Source: Alphaproteobacteria bacterium
GTDB lineage: Bacteria > Pseudomonadota > Alphaproteobacteria > Rhizobiales > Xanthobacteraceae
DNA length: 9,760 nt
Direction of reading: 5' to 3'
NCBI GenBank assembly: GCA_005884855.1
Contig: VAZS01000051.1
Span: 1 to 9,760, forward strand
Made by a program: the position numbers and the translations under genes. Of this stretch, positions 1 through 5,893 are shown in pieces (the first letter of the stretch is position 1; each line of letters begins with the position of its first letter). Below the pieces are notes generated by a model. That model saw only the letters and a program-made list of their open reading frames with translations. It did no database searches and was not told the origin of the DNA.

Positions 1-420
1 CAGGATTTCCTCGACGATGAGGGCGAAGGAAATCGTGGCGATCACGAGATAGATGCCCTGCAGCCGCAGCGCCGGAAATCCAACCAGCGCACCGATAATT
101 CCGGTCAGCAGCCCGGCGGCAAGGAAATAGACCGGGAATGGCACGTTGAATTGCTGCAAATAGGCGGCGGTATAGGCGCCGATCGCCAGAAAAGCCGCGT
201 GGCCCAGTGATGCCTGCCCAGTGAAGCCGGTCAGGATCATCAGTCCTACGCCGACCGTGGCGTAGATGCAGACGAACACGAGCTGACTGACGATGTAACT
301 GGACAGCACGAAAGGCGCGATCGCCAACAGCACAAGCAGGGTACCATAGGAGAACAAATAGCCGCTATGCGGAAATAGCCTGATGTCGTCTTCATAATCG
401 GTCTTGAACATGAAACGCAT
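1..420 (-). CDS. livM: Branched-chain amino acid ABC transporter permease LivM (N-terminal 140 residues, cut by window edge)
   Basis: This is one of the two membrane subunits of a high-affinity branched-chain amino acid (or related amide/urea-type) importer; with LivH it forms the inner-membrane channel. I translated the minus strand from the ATG at 418-420 and the frame stays open to base 1, giving 140 residues. Hydrophobic segments lie at about residues 25-40, 43-64, 74-88, 96-115 and 122-139. The LivM hallmark LTGFTGQASLGHAAFLAIGA is at residues 63-82, and FPALRLQGIYLVIAT (115-129) is also typical of LivM. The family is usually over 300 residues, so more than half lies to the left of the window. 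It starts 8 bp after the livH stop, with AGG 7 nt before the ATG, so it is in the same operon and possibly coupled. The polar N-terminus (residues 1-20) before the first segment is common in this family. The exact substrate cannot be read from a permease. Confidence 0.95.
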   Translation of the reverse strand, partial: MRFMFKTDYEDDIRLFPHSGYLFSYGTLLVLLAIAPFVLSSYIVSQLVFVCIYATVGVGLMILTGFTGQASLGHAAFLAIGAYTAAYLQQFNVPFPVYFLAAGLLTGIIGALVGFPALRLQGIYLVIATISFALIVEEIL

Positions 421-428
421 GGCTGAAC

Positions 429-1304
429 CTAAACCTTCTTGCGCATGTGAAGACCAAACAGACCCTCAGGCTTGAGCAACAGCACCACCAGGAGGACGAC
501 GTAGGGCGCTACGTCCTTCCATCCCTCCGCAAGGTAAAAGCCGGCCATGCTTTCGATCACGCCGATCAGCACCCCGCCGACGACCGCGCCCGGGATCGAG
601 CCGAAGCCGCCGAGCACGGCGGCCGGAAAGGCCTTCAAACCCAGCACCAGGCCGACATTGGAATGAATGAAGGTGATCGGCGCCAGCAACACGCCGGCGC
701 AGGTCGCTACCGCGGCGCTGATCGCCCAGACGATCGAAACCACCCGCTTGACGGGAATGCCCATGTAATAGGCCGCCAGCATGTTTTCCGAACTCGCGCG
801 CATCGCGGTGCCGAGCATGGTGCGGTTGAAAAACATGTAGAGCAGCGCGCAAAGGATGATGGTGGCCGCAATCACCGAAAGCTTGTCATCGGCCAACACC
901 AGGCTGCCGATCCTCACCACCCCTTGGCTGAATGGCGTCTCGATCTTGAAGTCGTCGGTACCCCAGATCATGCCCACGACCGAGCGCAGGAAATATCCAA
1001 GCCCGATGGTGGCCATGATGATGGAGAACTGTGGATAGCCGAGGATCGGACGCACCACCAACCGCTCGGCCAGCATCCCGAACAGCGCCATGGCGGCAAC
1101 CGCCACGGCAAAACCGATCCAGTAATTGAGCCCGAGAATGCCGATGAAGGTAAAGGCGAAGAATCCGCCCAGCATCATCAGATCGCCTTGCGCGAAATTC
1201 ACGACCTCGGTGGCCTTGTACACTAGGACAAAGCCGAGCGCGATCAGGCCGTACACGCAGCCGAGCGCAATACCACTCACCAACTGCTGAACGAAGTCCA
1301 GCAT
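429..1304 (-). CDS. livH: Branched-chain amino acid ABC transporter permease LivH
   Basis: This is the second channel subunit of the Liv-type importer and acts in the inner membrane with LivM. The protein of about 291 residues matches the usual LivH length and has about eight hydrophobic segments. Family landmarks, numbered from the upstream ATG at 1313, are VVNFAQGDLMMLGGF at 37-51, the cytoplasmic coupling loop GTAMRASSENMLAAYYMGIP at 168-187, and LKAFPAAVLGGFGSIPGAVV at 226-245. Two in-frame starts exist. The ATG at 1311-1313 directly abuts a GGGAGGG tract with no spacer. The ATG at 1302-1304 has the same tract 9 nt upstream and gives MLDFVQQLVSG, the typical LivH N-terminus, so I chose the inner start. 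The gene ends with TAG at 429-431, 8 bp before livM. No binding-protein gene precedes it here; the upstream neighbour is divergent, so livH is the first gene of its transcript. Substrate specificity is unknown. Confidence 0.95.
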   Translation of the reverse strand: MLDFVQQLVSGIALGCVYGLIALGFVLVYKATEVVNFAQGDLMMLGGFFAFTFIGILGLNYWIGFAVAVAAMALFGMLAERLVVRPILGYPQFSIIMATIGLGYFLRSVVGMIWGTDDFKIETPFSQGVVRIGSLVLADDKLSVIAATIILCALLYMFFNRTMLGTAMRASSENMLAAYYMGIPVKRVVSIVWAISAAVATCAGVLLAPITFIHSNVGLVLGLKAFPAAVLGGFGSIPGAVVGGVLIGVIESMAGFYLAEGWKDVAPYVVLLVVLLLKPEGLFGLHMRKKV

Positions 1305-1313
1305 TCCCAGCAT

Positions 1314-1320
1314 CCCTCCC
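1314..1320 (-). promoter_or_regulatory. Ribosome binding site that decides the livH start
   Basis: The minus strand reads GGGAGGG here. It touches the upstream ATG (1311-1313) but sits 9 nt before the second in-frame ATG (1302-1304), a normal Shine-Dalgarno distance. This supports initiation at the inner ATG. Confidence 0.6.
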
Positions 1321-1407
1321 CCGACGCAGCGGCGATTCTAATGATCGCTTTTGCCGCATCTTGTGTCCACGCGCTGTTCCGGCTCATTAGACGAAGGCGT
1401 CTCGATC

Positions 1408-1437
1408 AATACAGCCGAAAGCCCCGTTCCCTGTCAA
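1408..1437 (-). promoter_or_regulatory. livH: Candidate sigma-70-type promoter for livHM
   Basis: On the minus strand a perfect TTGACA -35 (plus-strand 1432-1437) is followed after 18 bp by TGTATT (1408-1413), a 4/6 match to TATAAT. It would give a leader of roughly 90 nt before livH. The -35 is convincing. The -10 lacks the conserved second-position A, so the call is tentative. It lies in the 282-bp gap between the divergent livH and ABC exporter transcripts; no convincing plus-strand promoter was found in that gap. Confidence 0.35.
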
Positions 1438-1476
1438 CAAAGCGATGGTCACCGCATATCGCCGGGCTGTGGAGGA

Positions 1477-1599
1477 ATGTCGCAGATCAGCGACCTCGCA
1501 TCCATTGCCCGAATTTGCGGCGGCGGATTCACCGCGCCGAAACAACTTCGGTCCATGCTTGGCGACCGGATGCAACCGAACGATTGTTCCCCATCATGA
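1477..1599 (+). CDS. Possible 40-codon leader ORF overlapping the ABC ATPase start
   Basis: An ATG at 1477-1479, with GGAGG at 1471-1475 just 1 nt upstream, opens a 40-codon frame beginning MSQISDLASIARICGGG. Its TGA (1597-1599) overlaps the ATG (1596-1598) of the ABC ATPase in an ATGA arrangement, the same junction that links the ATPase to its permease. The ATPase start has no recognisable Shine-Dalgarno of its own, which would fit translational coupling to this frame. Against it: the GGAGG is too close to the ATG for ideal initiation, third-position GC is only moderate for this genome, and the peptide shows no domain, signal or membrane segment. I do not recognise it. It may be a chance ORF in the leader. 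Confidence 0.22.
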   Translation: MSQISDLASIARICGGGFTAPKQLRSMLGDRMQPNDCSPS

Positions 1600-2348
1600 A
1601 GCCTGTCGAGTCCGCGCTGCAAGTGCGAGGGTTAACAAAGCGTTTTGACCGCCTCGCGGTAGATGCGCTCGATCTGACGGTCCAGCCGGGCGAGTTCTAT
1701 GCGCTGCTCGGCCCTAACGGCGCCGGCAAAAGCACCACGCTGCGCATGGTGGCCGGCCTATTGCGACCGGATGCAGGAACGGTTGGCGTGTTCGGCATCG
1801 ATGCGCTCGCCAATCCGCTGGCGGCAAAGCGGATCATGGCATGGGTTTCGGATGAACCGATGATCTACGACAAGCTTACTCCGCTGGAATATCTCGAATT
1901 CGTCGCCGGGCTATGGGCAGTCGATCCCGCGATTTCCGAACCCGCCGCTCACGAACTGCTGTTCTCGCTCGGATTGCAACCTCATCTCTACGAGCGCTGC
2001 GAGGGTTTCTCCAAAGGCATGCGCCAGAAGGTCGCGCTGGCGGGAGCCTTGGTACATGACCCTCGCCTGATCATCCTGGACGAACCGCTCACCGGGCTCG
2101 ACGCGGTCTCGGCGCGCCACGTCAAGGGACTGCTCGGAGATCGCGTTCGCGCCGGCTGCACCGTAATCATGACCACGCATATTCTTGAAGTCGCCGAACG
2201 AATGGCCGACCGGATCGGGGTGATCGCCGCCGGACGCCTTGTCGCCGAAGGCACTCTGGCCGAACTGCGCCAGCAGAACGGGCACCATAGCCTCGAAGAC
2301 ATGTTCATCGCGCTGGTGGGCGCGGAGACCGAGACCGCTGCGGCATGA
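1596..2348 (+). CDS. ABC transporter ATP-binding protein (ABC-2/CcmA-type exporter ATPase)
   Basis: This cytoplasmic ATPase powers the membrane partner encoded immediately downstream. The 250-residue protein is a single nucleotide-binding domain: Walker A GPNGAGKST at 39-47, signature loop FSKGMRQK at 138-145 (in place of LSGGQ), Walker B LIILDE at 158-163, D-loop GLD at 167-169 and switch His195. The Q-loop position reads WVSDEPMIYDKLT (83-95), with Asp-Glu where most ABC proteins have Gln. This substitution is familiar in CcmA/EcsA-like exporter ATPases. The start at 1596 was chosen because similarity to the family begins at LQVRGLTKRF just after it; the frame is open back to 1341 but the upstream translation is Arg-rich and not protein-like. 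No clear ribosome site precedes it; see the possible overlapping leader ORF. It overlaps the permease by 4 bp (ATGA), so the two are co-translated. The substrate is unknown. Confidence 0.93.
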   Translation: MKPVESALQVRGLTKRFDRLAVDALDLTVQPGEFYALLGPNGAGKSTTLRMVAGLLRPDAGTVGVFGIDALANPLAAKRIMAWVSDEPMIYDKLTPLEYLEFVAGLWAVDPAISEPAAHELLFSLGLQPHLYERCEGFSKGMRQKVALAGALVHDPRLIILDEPLTGLDAVSARHVKGLLGDRVRAGCTVIMTTHILEVAERMADRIGVIAAGRLVAEGTLAELRQQNGHHSLEDMFIALVGAETETAAA

Positions 2349-3871
2349 ACTCAACTACCGCGCTTGCATGGTTTGCCCGCCACGAGCTTCGGCTGGCCTG
2401 GCGCGAGTGGCTCGCGATAATGACGGCCGGACGACGTGGCCGCAAGCGCGCCGCACTGATCGCCGTGATTGTCTTTGCAGCAATCATGCATCTCCCGGCC
2501 TATGCCGTTATTGGCCGTTTCGCGACCCTTGAACTGCCGCTCGACAGATCCGCGCTGATCGTCATGACCGCGGCCATATTCCTGGCTTGGGCCTTGATGC
2601 TGTCGCAGGCGATCGAATCGGTGACGCGGGTGTTTTACGCCCGCGCCGATCTCGACCTGATCATGTCGTCCCCGGCCCGGCTTGCCGACGTGTTTTCAGT
2701 TCGATTGGTATCGATCGCGCTATCGGTGACTGCGATGGCGCTGTTGCTCTCTACTCCCTTTGTCGACGTTCTCGTGATCGGGGGTGGGTTGAGGTGGCTC
2801 GCGGCTTACGGCGTCGTCGTTGCGATCGGCTTGTCGGCGGCGGCGATCGCGATTGCTCTCACGGTTCTGCTGTTTCGCTTGATCGGCCCGAGCCGCACGC
2901 GTCTGGTCGCGCAGATTGTCGCCGCGGTGATCGGTGCCGGGTTTGTCATTGCGTTACAGATCGCCGCGATCATGTCCTACGGCACGCTGTCGCGGTTCAC
3001 GGTTTTGAGCTCAGACGCCGCGGCGGCTTTTGCGCCTGAACCTGCAAGCTTGGTTTGGTGGCCGGCGCGCGCCGCACTTGGCGAAATCGAGCCGTTGCTG
3101 GTCATCATGGCAGGCGCACTGGTTCTGCTCGGCTTAGTGATGACGATCTTGTCGCCGCGTTTCGCCGATGTCGCAGTGCGCGCTTCCACCAACGCCGCAC
3201 CGAACGATCAACGCTCTCCGGCGAGAGCATTCCGTGCCGGCTCCCAGCGGCAGGCGCTACGCCGAAAGGAATTCGTGCTGCTTCGGCGCGACCCATGGCT
3301 GGTGTCGCAGAGCCTGATGCAACTGCTGTATCTGGTGCCACCAGCGGTGATGCTGTGGCGAAGTTTCGCCGATAGCACGCTGGCCATCGTACTGATCACT
3401 CCCGTCGTTGTAATGGCGGCTGGCCAGCTCGCGGGCGGCCTCGCATGGCTGACGATCTCAGGCGAAGATGCCGCCGATCTGGTGACCAGCGCGCCACTAT
3501 CTCCATCGCGCATGATCCGCACCAAGATCGAAGTGGTGCTGATTGCAATCGGCCTGATGTTCGCACCGCTGATATTCGCGCTGCTGTTTGCCTCGCTGCC
3601 GCAGGCGGTGGTCACCGCACTCGGCGTCATAGTGGCAGCCGCTTCGGCGACCGCGATCCAGCTATGGTTCCGGGTGCAGGCCCGGCGCAGCCAATTTCGC
3701 CGGCGCCAGACCTCGTCGCGGCTGGCGACGTTCGCGGAGGCTTTTTCCTCGATTGGATGGGCGGCAACCGGGGCGCTGGCGCTTGCCCTCCCGATCGGCG
3801 CGCTCATCACCGGCCTCATTACCGCAGCGATCCTCGCCGCAACGTGGAAGATCAGCCCGCAGCGTGAGTGA
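2345..3871 (+). CDS. ABC-2-like multi-spanning permease, partner of the upstream ATPase
   Basis: This 508-residue inner-membrane protein should form the channel of an exporter driven by the preceding ATPase, with which it overlaps by ATGA. About eleven hydrophobic segments can be seen near residues 36-57, 69-90, 122-146, 150-180, 187-210, 250-270, 318-338, 345-370, 394-416, 420-441 and 472-498. Soluble, Arg-rich loops lie at 14-36, 271-317 and 442-460. Two similar stretches, ADLDLIMSSPARLADVFSVR (101-120) and EDAADLVTSAPLSPSRMIRT (374-393), each precede a hydrophobic run. This suggests a duplicated half-transporter or two fused halves. The size is about twice that of a simple ABC-2 permease. 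The D-L-x-x-S-x-P motif recalls EcsB-like and other large ABC exporters, where a 'LDLLLSLP' element follows a membrane segment. I do not recognise a substrate. Codon use and GC match the neighbours, so recent transfer is not indicated. Confidence 0.85.
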   Translation: MNSTTALAWFARHELRLAWREWLAIMTAGRRGRKRAALIAVIVFAAIMHLPAYAVIGRFATLELPLDRSALIVMTAAIFLAWALMLSQAIESVTRVFYARADLDLIMSSPARLADVFSVRLVSIALSVTAMALLLSTPFVDVLVIGGGLRWLAAYGVVVAIGLSAAAIAIALTVLLFRLIGPSRTRLVAQIVAAVIGAGFVIALQIAAIMSYGTLSRFTVLSSDAAAAFAPEPASLVWWPARAALGEIEPLLVIMAGALVLLGLVMTILSPRFADVAVRASTNAAPNDQRSPARAFRAGSQRQALRRKEFVLLRRDPWLVSQSLMQLLYLVPPAVMLWRSFADSTLAIVLITPVVVMAAGQLAGGLAWLTISGEDAADLVTSAPLSPSRMIRTKIEVVLIAIGLMFAPLIFALLFASLPQAVVTALGVIVAAASATAIQLWFRVQARRSQFRRRQTSSRLATFAEAFSSIGWAATGALALALPIGALITGLITAAILAATWKISPQRE

Positions 3872-3897
3872 ATGCGCGCGCGCCGCAAATTGCCGCG

Positions 3898-3926
3898 ATG
3901 ACGGAAGCAGCGTTGGGCGATAGAAT
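3898..3926 (+). promoter_or_regulatory. Candidate sigma-70-type promoter for the MBL-fold/amidohydrolase pair
   Basis: ATGACG (3898-3903, 4/6 match to TTGACA) is followed after 17 bp by TAGAAT (3921-3926, 5/6 match to TATAAT). A transcript would begin near 3933 and reach the MBL-fold gene at 3955 after about 22 nt. The 83-bp gap after the permease stop holds no convincing terminator, so read-through from the ABC genes is also possible. Confidence 0.4.
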
Positions 3927-3954
3927 GCGGCGTCTTCTCTAGTCGGGCCTTGCC

Positions 3955-4773
3955 ATGTTGCGATACGTCACTGTCGTTGTTGCCTTCCTCGGCTCGCTTA
4001 TCGGATCGGCGGCGGCGCAACAGGGCCCACGCAGCAGCGAATGCCTGGCGATGGCGAATGCGGGGCCGCGCGTGCAGGCGGTCAGTTTCGCTCAAGCGGC
4101 GGCCAACGGGGATCAGGTCGCGATCACCTATGCCGGCCACTCGACCTATTACATCGACACGCCGGGCGGCGTGCGGATCGCGACCGATTACAGCGGCGCC
4201 TACACCACAGGGCGCGTGCCCGACGTGGTGACCATGAACCGCGCCCACGGCACGCATTACACGCTCCTTCCGGATCCCCGCATTCCTCACGTGCTGCACG
4301 GCTGGGGCGAGCACGGAGAGCCGGCGAAAATCGCCCTTCGCGTGAGCGATGTGTTCATTCGCAACGTGACCACCGATATCAGGCGCTATTTCGGTGACGA
4401 TTCGAATGCCGAGATGATCAGGGATGGTAACTCGATATTCATTTTCGAAGTCGCCGGTCTTTGCATTGGGCATCTCGGACACTTGCATCATAAGCTCGAC
4501 GACGGCCATTTCGCAGCGATCGGCCGGCTGGATATCGTGATGGTGCCGATCGACGGCACGTATACGATGTCGCTCGACGGCATTTCAGAGATCACGCGAC
4601 GCCTGCGCGCCTCGGTCGTGCTCCCGATGCATCGCTTCATGACGCCGCTCGATGAATTCATGCGCCGCATCGGCCAACAATTCGCCATTGACCAGCGGAC
4701 CGAACGGACGCTGACGATTTCGCGGGAGACGCTGCCGGGCACGCCGACAGTGATCATTCTGCAAGGTGTCTGA
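3955..4773 (+). CDS. Secreted metallo-beta-lactamase-fold protein (UlaG-like) with a degenerate HxHxDH motif
   Basis: The 272-residue protein begins with a probable signal peptide: a hydrophobic core at residues 5-19 and an AAA|QQ cleavage site near 21/22, so it is likely periplasmic. The rest resembles the UlaG/COG2220 branch of the MBL superfamily: ITYAGHSTYYID at 57-68 (first strands), IRDGNSIFIFEVAGLCIGHLGH at 155-176, VMVPIDGTYTMS at 195-206 and VVLPMHRF at 221-228. The usual HxHxDH metal motif is replaced by RAHGTH (96-101): the first His is Arg and the metal Asp is Thr, while H98 and H101 remain. Other likely ligands, H173 or H176, D200 and H226, are kept. It may bind one metal, bind it differently, or have a non-hydrolytic role. 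The start was chosen because it gives the signal peptide; no strong ribosome site precedes it. The amidohydrolase starts 29 bp downstream and is probably co-transcribed. The substrate is unknown. Confidence 0.85.
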   Translation: MLRYVTVVVAFLGSLIGSAAAQQGPRSSECLAMANAGPRVQAVSFAQAAANGDQVAITYAGHSTYYIDTPGGVRIATDYSGAYTTGRVPDVVTMNRAHGTHYTLLPDPRIPHVLHGWGEHGEPAKIALRVSDVFIRNVTTDIRRYFGDDSNAEMIRDGNSIFIFEVAGLCIGHLGHLHHKLDDGHFAAIGRLDIVMVPIDGTYTMSLDGISEITRRLRASVVLPMHRFMTPLDEFMRRIGQQFAIDQRTERTLTISRETLPGTPTVIILQGV

Positions 4774-4785
4774 GGACGACTCGAC

Positions 4786-4793
4786 AAAGGGAG
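4786..4793 (+). promoter_or_regulatory. Ribosome binding site for the amidohydrolase
   Basis: AAAGGGAG sits 9 nt before the ATG at 4803, in the short gap after the MBL-fold gene. It fixes the amidohydrolase start and indicates independent initiation on a shared transcript. Confidence 0.6.
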
Positions 4794-4802
4794 TGACCAT
4801 CG

Positions 4803-5852
4803 ATGGCCAGCAACGCCCCCGCCACCAAGAGCGGGCTCTATGCCGACCCGCGCGAAGACTGGCTCGCGTTGCGCAAGGAAGAGATCCTCGATCCCGCGCG
4901 GCCGATCGTCGATCCGCATCATCATCTGTGGGATCGCGGTGGCCAGCGTTATCTGATCGAAGAGCTGGCCGCCGACATTGGGTCCGGACACAATGTGATC
5001 GCAACCGTCTATGTCGAGGCCCGCTCGATGTATCGAGCCGGCGGGCCGGAAGCGTTGCGCCCCCTTGGCGAAGTTGAATTCGCCAATGGCGCGGCGGCGA
5101 TGAGCGCGAGCGGCGGCTACGGTTCCGCCGCGATCTGCGCCGGCATCGTCGGCCACGCCAATCTGTTGCTCGGCGAGGCCGCGCGCCCCGTGCTTGAGGC
5201 GGAAATTGCCGCGGGCAACGGCCGCTTTCGTGGCATCCGGCATTCCTCGGCGTGGGATGCGGATGCCGAGGTTGCCGGAATGTATGCCTTGCGGCCGAAA
5301 GGCTTGCTGCTCGATCCGATTTTTCGCGAAGGTTTTGCGTGCCTCGCGCCGCTGGGCTTGAGTTTCGACGCCTGGCTGTTTCACCCTCAAATCGGCGAAC
5401 TCGCCGATCTCGCGCGCGCCTTTCCGGACACTGGCATCGTGCTCGATCATTGCGGCGGCCCAATCGGCGTCGGCAGTTACGCCAATCGGCGCGAGGAGAT
5501 TTTTGCCAACTGGAAAGCCTCCATCCAGGACATCGCAAAATGTCCAAACGTGATGGTGAAGCTCGGCGGACTGGCGATGCGGCTGCTCGGATACGATTTT
5601 GACAGGCGACCCAAGCCACCGTCTTCGGAAGACGCGGCTGCCGCTTGGGGAGCGTATATAGAGACCTGTATCGAGGCGTTCAGTGCCGAGCGCTGCATGT
5701 TCGAGAGCAACTTTCCGCCCGACAAAGGTCAGTGCAGCTATCAAGTGATCTTCAACGCCTTCAAGCGCATCGCCGCCCAATACAGCGAACCCGAAAAGAC
5801 CGCGTTGTTTTCCGGGACCGCCACGGAATTTTATCGGTTGAAGCCTGGCTGA
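4803..5852 (+). CDS. Amidohydrolase-family TIM-barrel hydrolase (Amidohydro_2 / COG3618-like)
   Basis: The 349-residue cytoplasmic protein (no signal peptide) belongs to the amidohydrolase superfamily branch that includes lactonases such as 2-pyrone-4,6-dicarboxylate lactonase LigI and ACMSD-like decarboxylases. The first-strand motif VDPHHHLWD is at 36-44 (H39, H41). FRGIRHSSAWD (142-152) carries H147, AWLFHPQIGEL (190-200) H194, and GIVLDHCGGPIG (211-222) D215 and H216. The last-strand motif is MFESNFPPDK (299-308), where many relatives have a G-S-D-W/F-P sequence; here the Asp position reads Asn303. VMVKLGGLAMR (250-260) is typical of this subfamily. The length is normal for the group. The most likely role is hydrolysis of a lactone or C-C/C-N bond in catabolism of a small aromatic or carboxylic compound; that is inference. 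Its stop faces the htpG stop across 41 bp, where I see no strong hairpin with a T-run. Confidence 0.9.
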   Translation: MASNAPATKSGLYADPREDWLALRKEEILDPARPIVDPHHHLWDRGGQRYLIEELAADIGSGHNVIATVYVEARSMYRAGGPEALRPLGEVEFANGAAAMSASGGYGSAAICAGIVGHANLLLGEAARPVLEAEIAAGNGRFRGIRHSSAWDADAEVAGMYALRPKGLLLDPIFREGFACLAPLGLSFDAWLFHPQIGELADLARAFPDTGIVLDHCGGPIGVGSYANRREEIFANWKASIQDIAKCPNVMVKLGGLAMRLLGYDFDRRPKPPSSEDAAAAWGAYIETCIEAFSAERCMFESNFPPDKGQCSYQVIFNAFKRIAAQYSEPEKTALFSGTATEFYRLKPG

Positions 5853-5893
5853 TCGGCTGGCGGACATCCGCTTTGCTAGCGCGCATCTTCCGA

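Noticed and set aside
1537..1589. Two small inverted repeats (CCGAA-ACAAC-TTCGG at 1537-1551, GAAC-GATT-GTTC at 1578-1589) upstream of the ABC ATPase
   Set aside because: Stems of 4-5 bp are frequent by chance in GC-rich DNA; neither resembles a known operator or riboswitch.
3208..4509. A 433-codon minus-strand open frame across the permease end and MBL-fold start
   Set aside because: It lies opposite two well-supported genes and spans their intergenic gap. The product is Arg/Ala-rich without motifs.
5853..5893. Possible bidirectional terminator between the amidohydrolase and htpG (GCGG-ACAT-CCGC hairpin)
   Set aside because: The stem is only 4 bp, competes with a weak GCTGGC/GCTAGC pairing, and has only three Ts after it; this is not enough to call a terminator.
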